DNA from: Camarhynchus parvulus
Lineage: Eukaryota; Chordata; Aves; Passeriformes; Thraupidae
Length of the DNA: 64,000 bases
Reading direction: 5' to 3'
Assembly (NCBI RefSeq): GCF_901933205.1
Contig: NC_044573.1
Span: 84,030,546-84,094,545, forward strand
In this document: positions 50,030 through 61,000 of the stretch, piece after piece
Layout: the number at the start of each line of letters is the position of its first letter
Numbering within the stretch: the first letter of the stretch is position 1
Program-made: the position numbers and the translations under genes
The notes under the pieces: generated by a model
Database searches by the model: none
Told to the model about the DNA's origin: nothing
What the model saw: only the letters and a program-made list of their open reading frames with translations

Positions 50030-51262
50030 GCAGTCCTCATTAACTGGAGAAGTTCCAGAAGACTGGAAATTGGCAAGTATAACACCCATCTACAAGAAGG
50101 ACTGGAAGGATGATCCCAAGAACTACAGTTCTGTCAGACTGATCTTGGTTCCAGGCAAGGTTATGGAGCACGTGATCATGAGTGCCATTACACAGTACAT
50201 GCAGGACAATCAGGACATCAAGCCAGCCAACATGGATTTATGAAGAGCAGGTCCTTCCTTAGCAACCTGATCTCCTTGTACAAGGTGAACTGCTTGGTGG
50301 ATGAGGGCAGGGCTGGGATGTTGTCTATCTGGACTTGAGAAAAGCATTTGACAACATCCCCTACAGCATTCTTCTGAAGAAACTCACTGCTTGTAGCATG
50401 GATAGATGGACTCTTCTATGGGTAAAACCTGGCTGAATGGCCAGGCCCAGAGAGTTGTGGTGAATGGAGCAAAATCCAGCTGGTGGCCAGCTGCTACCGT
50501 GATTCTGAGGGCTCAGTTTTGGGCCCAGTCCTGCTCAATATCTTTATTGATGATCTAGACATGGGACTTGAGTGCATCCTTAGTAAATTTGCAGATGACA
50601 CTGAGCTTGGAGGGAGTGTTGATCTTTTTGAGAGTAGGAAGGGTCTGCAGAGAAACCTGGACAAACTCAGTCAGTGGGTTGAGGACAACTGCAGGGGAGG
50701 TCAATAAGGTGAAGGCTCCTCCACTTGGATCACAGCAAACTCCATGCAATACTACAGGATTGGGGTGTGAACCCCTCACTTTAAAAAAGACACTGACATG
50801 CTGGAGTGTGTGCAGTTTAGGGCAATGAGACTCATGAAAGGACTAGAGAATGTGTCTGATGAGTAGTGGCTGAGGGAGTTGTGTTTTTGTCTTGAGAAAA
50901 GGAGACTCAGGGGGAACCTCATTGCTTCCTACAACTACCTGAAAGGAGGTTTTAGCTAGGTGGGGTTGGTCTCTTCTACATGGCTGCAGTGAGAAGACCA
51001 GAAGGAATTGCCTTAAGCTGAGACAGAGAAGATTCAGATTAGATATTAGAAAAAGAAAAAAATCCCTGTTGTGCTACTCAGGCACTGGAACAGCTTGCCC
51101 AGGAGGTGATGGAGTCACCATCCCTGGAGCTGTTCAAGAGGTGTCTGGATCTGGTGATGAGTTATGGTTTAGTGGTTTTGGGGTTACAGTGGTGGCACTG
51201 GGTTGGACTGGATGATCTTAAAGGCCTCTTCCAACCTCAACATTCCTACAATTTTATGAAAT
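50030..51262 (+). mobile_element. CR1 LINE, 5' truncated, with part of the reverse-transcriptase domain
   Basis: About 1.2 kb on the plus strand. The decayed upstream part carries GAAGTTCCAGAAGACTGGAA and CAGCCAACATGGATTTATGA. The frame at 50,483-50,707 still reads a reverse-transcriptase segment: [12 protein letters not shown] followed by Ser-Lys-Phe-Ala-Asp-Asp-Thr. The catalytic FADD box is at 50,588-50,599. Several stops and frameshifts separate this from the flanking parts, for example a stop in the segment around 50,335, so no functional enzyme is encoded. The 3' end shows GGATGATCTTAAAGGCCTCTTCCAACCTCA near 51,210, the CR1 tail. It is a dead copy, but the catalytic box survives. Confidence 0.93.
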
Positions 51263-51264
51263 GC

Positions 51265-54200
51265 TTTTGGATATTCTCTTTAGTCCTGGTTGCTATACTG
51301 GTTGCTATATCAGCAAAAATCAATAAATATTGGGATAAATATTGGCATATCCACATGTGCATGGATATACAAAACCATGCTATTTCTCACCATGTGTCTC
51401 ATATGCAAAACACATAATGTTAGCATTTGGTGGGTGGCTGAGCGTACCACCCATTTTGTGTATATGCTTTATGATAGTTGTAAGTTAAATTAATATATAA
51501 AGGAATTTGTGAGTAATAACTCATTGTAATATTATATGAATAACATAAGTCTTCTAGGAAATTATTAATTCTTAAATAAGGAGAATCCCATATATTTGCA
51601 TTATTTTCTATACAGTAGGAATTAAAGATTAATTATACATTCCAAAAGAGAACCTTAGTTCTGTATATTGAATATGAAAGGCCATAAAATTTGAAGTTCT
51701 AGCAAACTAAAGAAAATCTTTCAGAGAACTACCTTTTTTCCTTGTTAGATCAATTGCCACTTGAGTAGATTCCTATTATGTCATGGATTTTGTTCATGTT
51801 GCAATGCTATAAATATTTGGAAAAGAATGTACATTGACGTAATTTTCTAAAGTTGTTTATGAGATCAAGCAATTCTGAATTCCCCTATTATGTCATCCTT
51901 CAAGAAAATAAAAAAAAATTTAAAAAGTAATGGAAATTCTGGGCTTGCTGCTTAGAAACAAGACAGAAAAAATCTCTCTTGATTTATCAATTTTATGGCT
52001 AATTAAGTTGACATTTTTTCTAATTTGTAATTATGGTCATAGTTTTTATATTGTGTGTTGATTTTGCAGCAATATTTTATTATGTTTTAGCCTAGTAATG
52101 TCTATTATTGACTATCATACTTGCTGATAAAGTTGATATACTGGTATTTGATATTTTTTATTTCTTTCATTTGTTTCCTGCATCATTCTTAGGTTGTTTT
52201 TTAGTTTGTGATCCTAGCCAGTGTCAGCACTGACAGTGCTTTAGGAAGGATATGCTGGTCTTAAAGTCACATCAGTGACAAAAAAAAATGCTTTTGTTGT
52301 TCTGGCATTTAGTGTAACTCTAGGTATGTAAGGTTCATCACTTTTTAGAATCCACCGTTCTGTGTTGTTTGCTTGTTTTATCTCTTTCTTTACAGGAACA
52401 ATTGGACTTCAACTAGACTTAAGTATGTTCTTTATTTCAAATACCATTTTCAAAAGAACATATTAATTGTGCTTAATCAAATGCAATTTATGAAAGATAT
52501 CAAAAAATGTAAACACAGATCTACTAAATCCTTTTGTATTTGTTATGCTCCTCTCTTTATTTACTTTGTCAAAAACAGATTTTGACAGAATTTAGATCAA
52601 CCATATTCAAATTATCCTCATCTGTTATTGACACCAGGACTTGCTCTCTTGTTCTTTTTCACTGTTTTCAGCTGCAGTGGGTATAACCTCCAAAGATAAC
52701 AACAGGCAAAAGAGCAGTGCTAAAACCTTAGATCACCATATTTGCAAAATGCCTGTGTGTTCGAGTCCAGTTGTTTTCATGGACAATTTCAGCACTCTAA
52801 ATTACTCAGTGGTAACTTGAATAATTACAGAAATACAAATCTCTTTCAGCATACAGAGTACTTGGAAACAATTTTCAAAAACCATTTTGCATATTCTGCA
52901 TCCCAAATTTGTTGCTAATGCTAAGACACAAGACTGTTTTTATTCTATAACTGGATGTTTTTCAAGCTTAAAGGGCATTTAAAATGGCAAAAAAGAACAA
53001 TTCTGTTTTGGACATTTGCCCTAATACAAACTGCATGCCATGAATATTCATTAAGCTTCTTTTTCTATGACATATTTCAAATGAATATTGCCTGATAAAT
53101 ATATTTTGTAAAGAGAATCAAAGAGGTTAAAATGCCATCGTACAAAATCTGCAAAATTTCCTGTCCCTATAGGTTAGCAATACATCTCTGCTATGTTTGA
53201 CTATAATTATAAGATTACAGGATTCTGACCAAAGTGTTTGACGTTAATTTTCAGAATTCTGCCCTCAATGACTATTTCATTTGTGGCTCAGCTTTTGTCA
53301 ATGTATCCATATTTCTCCCTCTCTTTGATAATTTTTATGTCTTCTGGTTGACATAAAAGTCAAGAAACTAATTTTTTCTTGCAAATTAGCATGGTTTAAA
53401 ATGTGTTGATAACTTTGCCCTTTTTATTCACTTAACTTTCTATTTTGATTTGTCAGTGTTCTGTAGTATATGTTGTCTGTACACATAGCTCACTAGATTT
53501 TTTGTATAAATGTAATACTTTATATTATAATTTGAATAATCTTGTATTCATGAAGAGCTCAGAAAAGCAGCTCTTTTATGAAAAACCAGAAATATATCAT
53601 ATATAAGCCAGAATATATCATGTAACATGTATTTAGTTACCGTTTTTGTTGAAAATGTGTTTAGAAATCTCCAGTGCTATATAATCCAAATGTCCATGAT
53701 TTTGACAAACTCTTTCATTATGTAAGCTAAACTTTTACTTCCGAATGCACATGGTTGATATCCAAACAAAATAAAAAGATTGTATGATAGTCATGACAAT
53801 AAACAAATACTTTTTAAATTACTTAAGATAATTTGTATGTTTTCTTTTAATTTTTAACCAGCAATGAATCAGAGATCCTTATCCTTGATTCAAGGCAGGA
53901 ATATTTATCTACCTATCTATCTACAAACCATCAATGTATGTATGTGTAAATATAAACAGACACATAAAGGCACATATGGTAACCCAGATTTACATGAGCT
54001 GTAGTGATGAAGATAACTCACTTTGTGTTGCAGCTGTTGCTGGCTTCAGTTAAATTCAGCTTCAGTTTTTGTCACTGGGAAAATCTCTCCATGCTGCTTC
54101 CATGCACTCTTCCACACTGCTTTATTTTTTGTGCTGTTTGATATGGGATAGTTTCCTTGCTTATTGAATCCTGTTTTCTGTCTAAAAACTATTATGTTAC

Positions 54201-54285
54201 ATCCTGTCTTTCTAGAAATAAATGACCAAAAGAGTACACCACTTCAAATGATGTGTTGCCGGTACCTAGTAGAGGATCAGGCTGC
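51265..54285. other. Unique AT-rich non-coding stretch
   Basis: No gene could be supported. Points of interest inside: a 27-base stretch between splice-like signals at 52,396-52,422, a 12-bp POU-like palindrome at 53,040-53,051 and a TATC-type run at about 53,906-53,925. A tRNA B-box-like word at 52,759-52,768 has no tRNA around it. Confidence 0.6.
53040..53051. promoter_or_regulatory. 12-bp palindrome resembling a POU-dimer site
   Basis: ATGAATATTCAT is a perfect palindrome made of two ATGAAT half sites, similar to sites bound by POU-domain homodimers. The surrounding 200 bases are free of recognisable repeats. In AT-rich DNA such words occur by chance, so this is only a candidate. Confidence 0.25.
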
Positions 54286-54289
54286 TTAA

Positions 54290-55560
54290 TGGGTTTTGTA
54301 TCCCATTTTATTCATGTAAGTATGATTTTCTTTTCCTTGCACAACAGCATGATTTTGCAATCCTGTGTTCAACTCATAGCATAGGATAATATTTATTCTT
54401 TTTTTGTATCAGAACTGTGACTTGTGTCTGTGCAGCAGTGTATCTTTGCATGATTTTAGTATTCTTTATTTGTCCCCACTGAGCAGAAAATTTAAGAAGC
54501 ATATTGAAATACTGAATAATGTTAGACCTAGGACAGAACTCTGAAAAGCCCTACTTGACATAGCCTTCATTCTGACATCAAAACATTAATATTGTCTCTA
54601 GTCTGTATTATTTTCATCTAGATTATGTCTCCCAAGGCTGCTTATGAGAATGTCTGTCAAAGCCTTGCTCAGGTCAGGATTTATGTAATCTACTTTTTCT
54701 TTTCTATTCACAAGGCCTGCTGCTCTCTACTAGAGAGAAATTATGTTTTGGTTGACACAATCCATTCATGACAAATCCATATAACTTGTCACTCATCTCC
54801 TTATTTTCTTATGTCTGCCACTAGTGGTTATTAGAGCTCCTAGCTGCAACAGAGCTATGATTTGAAAATTGGTGCAGAAGAGCAGTAAAGGTATCAGCCT
54901 TTCTAGCATCAGAGTGACCTTTTTCTTTGTTTTTTCTGTCTTTTACTTGACATTCTTTTTGTCCTTTGTTAATTGTGGCTCCTTTTTGTTTTTTTCCCTC
55001 CCTATGGTTCTCAATTTGTCCCTATATGTTCATGCTATACTTTCATGTTCATTCTCATTAGTCTGGCCTAGTTTCCACTTCATTTCTGTTTATTTCATTT
55101 TAAATCTATGAATGTTCTTCATTTAGACAAGTAGGTCTCTTACAATATTTTCTGTCTTTCCTCCTCAGGGGAATAGCTTGAACTTGAGCCTTTTAAGTCC
55201 TTTTTTAAAGAACTGCCAGATTTTTAAAATATCTTTTCTACTCAGACTAACTTCTCAGGATATGCAGTCGAACAATTCTCTGAGTTTACTAAGGTCTTCT
55301 TTCCTGAAATTGATTGGTTTTACTTTGCACATTTTTATGGTAAAAAAAATTTGTTTTGCTATCTTATGATTTGTTCCATCTCAGCATCATACAGTTTGAA
55401 AGGGAAAGGAAGCCTGGAGAATTTTTCTCTTTGATGTTTATCTCCACCAACAGTGGCCAAAAGTACATTCAACAACTCGTTTGGTATATATCTCTTCTTT
55501 TGCAACTGGGTGTCAGCTTAGCTGGCAACTAAAAAATATACAACTCTGCCAATTGCTTAA
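54290..55560 (-). mobile_element. Ancient CR1/L3-type LINE fragment
   Basis: In plus-strand order the words CCTAGGACAGAACTCTGAAA, AATGTCTGTCAAAGCCTTGC, CACAAGGCCTGCTGC, TGACAAATCCATATAACTTG and, further on, AACAATTCTCTGAGTTTACT with AGGTCTTCTTTCCTGAAATT follow the reverse complement of the reverse-transcriptase and upstream region of old tetrapod CR1/L3 elements. It is far more diverged than the 38.97-kb copy and hardly any reading frame remains. Boundaries are approximate: the 3' side is weak before 54,470 and the 5' side fades after 55,400. Confidence 0.6.
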
Positions 55561-55564
55561 GAAA

Positions 55565-57535
55565 TCATCACTTTGTTTTTCTGAGTTTAATATAAACCTA
55601 TATCAGACTCCCTTGCTTGGTGGAAACTACACTGTTATATTTTTAAGTACTACTGAAGAACATTCAGTGTTGTACCTACATGTATATTCTGGCCCCCAGA
55701 GTAGACTATTATATGCAAGCAGACATTACTTTTGCTGTTCCATGTTTATATATAAAGAGCATGTTATATGCTTTATATAAAGAGCGTGTTATATGCTTTC
55801 AGTAAAGTCCTATTATTGCAAATTTAATATGGCACTTCATATAACCAAACTTGTAAAATTTAGATTCTTGCTCTGATTATATAGAAAGATGTCAGGCCCC
55901 ACGGCTTACTTCTTTTAAAAACCTTGTTTTAGAACGTAATTATTCACCATACTTGGTACACCAACCCTCTACATTCTTTCTTGGCCCTTCTTTGGCTCTA
56001 TTGTGCATATTCACATCTCTTGGTAGATTCAGCCACTTCTCACTTCTATAGATATTTAGAAGCCTTTGCAGATATGTATTTTATCATCATGGTTGTTATG
56101 TTGTTGACAGCAAGAAACTCAAGACATTATTCTATTTCCAATAGTAAAAATATGTGCTATTACTAAACACTCTGAAGCTTTTTTGGGTTTATGACCTTTA
56201 TCCCTGTGTTTCTATCAGCAGTAATAACAGCATGGGGAATGATCCAAAGCACATGGAGATGGCAGTAATGGAAGAAAGAGATGAAGATTAGAGGTGGACA
56301 AAAACTGCCCCTATATGACATAAAGTGGCAAACTCTCCAATTTGGCTAGAAACTGCATGCTTTCTTCACACTCTGTATCCCCTTATATAACCCTGATGCC
56401 ACTAAGTTGTTTTCTGATAACAATAAAAAACCCTGTTTAAAACCAGCACCAAATTGTCATTCAGATGAAAGGAGCATTATCCTGTTCTTCAGTGGAAAGG
56501 TCGTGTTTCTCTGATCCTCCTCAGTAACAATTTCAAAAAAGATACACATACCTTCATGTCTTCTGTTAAGCAGCCAGCAAAGAAGCTCTGTAAACACAGG
56601 CATTTACTGATAAATATGCTGAGGGAAGTCAATGGCTGTGATAATAACCACTTCATATGATGCATTGTCAAAATAAAAAATGTAACATAAGCTTTCTTGA
56701 CAATTCAAATAATTTGTTTAACAAAGTCATATCGGTCAAGGATACTTCATGACTAATTTTGTGCTTTAATTTGGCTGGAAATAAATTACTCATGTACTAC
56801 ATTTTATGATTTGTTTAATGAAAAACAAAAAAATGGCTTTTATTTCCAAAGAACTGTAGCTACCTCTTTCATGTTTTTAAAAACTTCAAGAACAGCTGGG
56901 TTGGCATACAGACTACAACTTTGGGTTCTTTTGAATTGGCTCAAATGTTCCTGATTTTTGGTAAAAAATAGCAACTTTTCTAACTTATTAATTAATATTC
57001 ACAAACCTTTAAGCGTATAAATCACAGCAATCCATTTGAATCCAATTGTTTATATTACACTTATTTGAAACTCAGTTCTTATTGATCTAAAAATTAAAAT
57101 CTATGTTCGTGATTTTTACACATTTTTGTTGCTTTATAATAAAAAAGAAAGTTATAGAGCTTCACATCAAACAAAATTTAATTAATTCTCTGAGCCATAT
57201 TTCACCTGTACACATTAGCACACTATCAGACTCCCTTCAGTTCATTCCCAATCTTCTCTTATGCTCAGAAAATTCCTTGCCTCCTGGCTAATATACCTGT
57301 TGCCAGCTGCTGTTAGCAGCTCCTCAGGCTGACCACTTCTCTGCTGTGACTCTTTTCTGATCTGCCCTGATGGCTCTAAAAGATCACTTCCCTGAGGAAG
57401 ATCTTCAAGGCAGGAATGACCTCCTCCTCCTCCTTCTTGTACCTGAGTTAGGATGTTAGAGTCTGGAAGGGTGGACTCTAAATGAAGGAACAAAATAACC
57501 TGCAGAGGTTCATGATTAATCAGCTGTATTCTGTC
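55565..57535. other. Unique AT-rich non-coding stretch
   Basis: No gene or recognised transposon. It contains a 25-bp tandem duplication at 55,749-55,799. The minus-strand frame at 57,242-57,493 is not supported by any family resemblance. Confidence 0.6.
55749..55799. repeat. 25-bp tandem duplication, two copies
   Basis: TATAAAGAGC followed by ATGTTATATGCTTTA starts at 55,751 and repeats at 55,776 with one A-to-G change. The near identity indicates recent slippage duplication. Confidence 0.88.
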
Positions 57536-57539
57536 TTGA

Positions 57540-58065
57540 GCTTGGTAGGAAATCAGACAATAGAAGGCTTTGTCCTGAGACCTGCCCTGTAAAGATCTTC
57601 CTCAATAGCTTCAAAGAAACAGCAGAGTCCCCCTCTTGTTAAGACGCCAAATCTGAGGGAACTGGCTCTGCTCAATGGCAGAGTTGCCATCCAAAAGGAC
57701 CTAGCCAGATTGGAGGAATGGGCCAGCAGGATTTTCTGGAAATTCAGTAAATGGCAAATATAAAAGTCCTTTGCCAGGGAAAGAGGGGTGACTCATACCA
57801 GTTGGGACATGACTGGCTGAATGCTGAACAAGTCATCAAAGCTGTGATAGAGAACAAGACATTGTTCTCAACATTGGCTAGCAGGGCTTGATGTAAGGAA
57901 AGCCATTTTCACCACAAGAAAGCCAGCTGTGGAGAGTGAGCAGCCCAGAGACAGTACAGTCTCTGTAGCTAGAGAGTTTTGAGATTCAAAACCTGACCAG
58001 CCTGGTCTAGCCCCATAGCTGATCCAGCTTTAAGCAGGAATCTAGACTAGAGGTGTCTGTGGTCC
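57540..58065 (+). mobile_element. Old CR1 LINE fragment
   Basis: Words in CR1 order on the plus strand: AACTGGCTCTGCTCAATGGC, GTTGCCATCCAAAAGGACCT, AGATTGGAGGAATGGGCCAG, ATTCAGTAAATGGCAAATAT and AAAGTCCTTTGCCAGG. Degenerate 3' wording follows (CCTGACCAGCCTGGTCTAG near 57,990, GGAATCTAGACTAGAGGTG near 58,039). The upstream boundary is uncertain, since similarity fades before about 57,600. No frame is open. Confidence 0.72.
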
Positions 58066-58069
58066 TGTG

Positions 58070-61000
58070 AATTTAGAAATACCCTGATTAGTTTGCACAT
58101 GTAAGAAACACTATTTATCCTATAACAGTATATACAACTGATTGTTATTTTAGAAAGGCCTATGCTAGAATACAGCCACAGAAATGTTGTTCTTGTATTC
58201 ACAATGATATAAAATCTTGTATTAGCTTGATAATGCAAGACTAATTGCCCATCATTGCTAGAGAAAAAAATATTTCATACAGATGCAGGATAAATACTAA
58301 TGAGCTTGCTGATAGTTTTGTAGCTAGCTCTGACAGCAAAGCTATGCCAAAATATACATCAGACAGTTCTGGTTTGGTGGTATGTTCTGAAGCTGGTGGG
58401 ACTTGTAATATGATGTGCCCTGAGAAAGGGTACAGTCTGTTTTGTTTTTTTTTTTTAATTATAAAGACAAAAAGATAATAACAATTGAAAGAAGTAGAAC
58501 AGAAGCAGGTAAAACAAAACAGTCAATTTATTAGTGATTCTCAGGTGTAGCGTAAGTCTTTGTATTTCCCTTACTACCTTCTTCCTCATCCTAATATTCA
58601 AGTAGTAACAGGCAAATACTGTAATTTTAAGTCCTTCATGAGCTAGAATCTTCAGCAACACATCCAATTGTCAGATACAGAGCTGCAAGCCATTAAAGAT
58701 TATTTTTATTTCAGGACTCCCCAGTGCATGTGTGTTTCCTCTCCTAAAGATTTTCTGTATTTTAATTTATTTTCCTGCTTCACAGTACATTCACTTTACT
58801 TCGAAGCATTCCATATAATTACAAACTCATTCTGATGCCACTTTTTTTAAGACTGCTATCTGAAGGGACTCTATCTCAAAGTGTTTCTCTTTCAGATTAA
58901 GGTTTCTGCATGGATAGTTCTAATGTTTTGAATTTAATCAAAATAAAAACCATAAAAATAATAAAAATACCAACTCAATGCACATATATCAAGGATTTGA
59001 GCATGCCAGTGAGAATATCCAACAATATTTTCTAAACCAGGAGGTAAACCTATTAATTTATTTTTTACAGTCCTCTTTTGGGCAGTACACATCTGTTTCT
59101 TGAGAGGCATTGAGCTCCTGCCCCTTGCAAATGATCAGCTTAAGTGGCCTCAAGAGTGTTCCACAGGACAATGACCTAAAATTTGTATGCTTTTCCTTCA
59201 TTCCTCAAAACAAGAGAGAATAGTTCTTCAGTACAATGGACTAGTTCTGTGTCAGAATTTTAAAACAAGCAAGTAGAACTTCAAACACCCTTCATGGCAG
59301 TAAATATTGTGGAGAGCACCCATATGAGACATTTGAAGTTTGCTCCTGTTTGTCCCAAGAGACTGTGTGCAGTGGGTTTTACTGATTATTAGGACAGTGA
59401 AGCCATTTGATCAAGATAATTACAACTCATGAAAAAAAAAAAGTAAAAAAAAAGATCAATTTTTACTAATTTTTTCTTAAATCATATCATAACTGAAATA
59501 ATAATTCTCATTATTTAGCCAAAATATTGGATAATTATTTAAAAATTATATTAGTTGGTCTAAATCGTGGCTTATTGACATCAAGAGGAGGAATTAGATA
59601 GATATCAGTGACTGTGGGATCAGAATGTGATACTCCACATTGAAACGATGACCTGAAACTATTTACTTGGAAGTTTTAACTCCAAACAGACTAAAATATG
59701 CCAGCAGGTTTTAGTGGTACACAAATTACGTCACATTTTATACTTTGGTCTACTAGATAACAGATACCTCCAAAATTAAAATAAACACACAGACATGCCC
59801 TGCCCAAGCTCCCTAGACTCTGGATGGCAGCTGATGAATAAGTGATTTTAAAGATCAGCAGCCTGAGAAAGAAATTACCTGCAATCTAGAACAGAGGGAC
59901 CTAAACAGCTAAGTCCTAGCAGTTCTTAGCACCTTATTTCCAAACATAAGAATCTGAGTTTACCAGAACAAGAATTATTACAGTTTAAAAACTTGGCATA
60001 ATATGGAGAAAAATTTTCTCTGCCATAAGGGAAACAGTGATGGTTGTTTCACCTGCCATTTCCAGTAGCAGACTCATACTGGGGGCATTTGGCAAGAATG
60101 GATGATCCATGTTTGATTTCCTCTTATATCTGACAGGATTTAAATCTGTTTCCTATTTCCTAGGTGTCGAGGTACAAAATGGGAAAGAGAAGAAATGGGC
60201 TATGTACACATGCCAGAAGAGAGGAGACCTGTTTTCTGCTTCTGGGACTGTTCATGAGTTTTACAAAGTGTAGCATTAAATGCAAAGTGAGTTTGGGAGA
60301 AGACATTATATTTCTCAAAGACCCATTGTGACAACTGTAAGCTGATTTAACACTCTGGTGTTTCTACATCCATCATGAAATGTGATGTGCTACTTTTTGA
60401 AGAAGAACAATCACCATCACAGCTTACATGTTAGCCTGCTCATTAAAGCATTTGTAGCCAAAAATAATTTCCATTAAAAATTTCAAGGTGAAAGATATTT
60501 CAACTTTGAGTTTCTTACACCGAGTTTCTTAATTCAAGAGATAAAATTTGAAACTGCTCAATGTGAGAATGAAATTAGCAAAAATATTTACAGTCTCTGC
60601 TTGAATGATACAGCTACCAGGGACTTGTAAAAGGAATGGTGCAGCAGATTGTTTCTTCCTTCTTTAGACAGCTTTCCTTTTTTTTTTTTCTTACAGGCTG
60701 ATGCACCCCGACTCTGGACCCCAAGAGAGCAAAGTTAGGTTCCTAAACTCCAGAGATGGTTGTGATTCCAGGTCTCTCTGGGTTTGCTGTATCTTATGAT
60801 AATGGCAATTCTAATAACTTCAGTGGAGAGCATTCCCTGTCCCTAGACATAATAGGATACCTACTGGGACATGGCAACCAAGCACACAGCAGAAACTAAA
60901 AATACTTAATGAATTTCATTCACTGATTTCATGAAGAAACAAAGCCTGAGAGAACTATCAATATCCAGCATTGAACCCTAATTGCAATTCCTGTTTACTC

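Noticed and set aside
50483..50828. Reverse-transcriptase-like frame as a host gene
   Set aside because: It carries CR1 motifs, and CR1 3' sequence follows. The rest of the enzyme is truncated or frameshifted, so it is a dead retrotransposon.
52759..52768. GTTCGAGTCC word like a tRNA B box
   Set aside because: No A box at the right distance and no cloverleaf pairing in the flanking bases.
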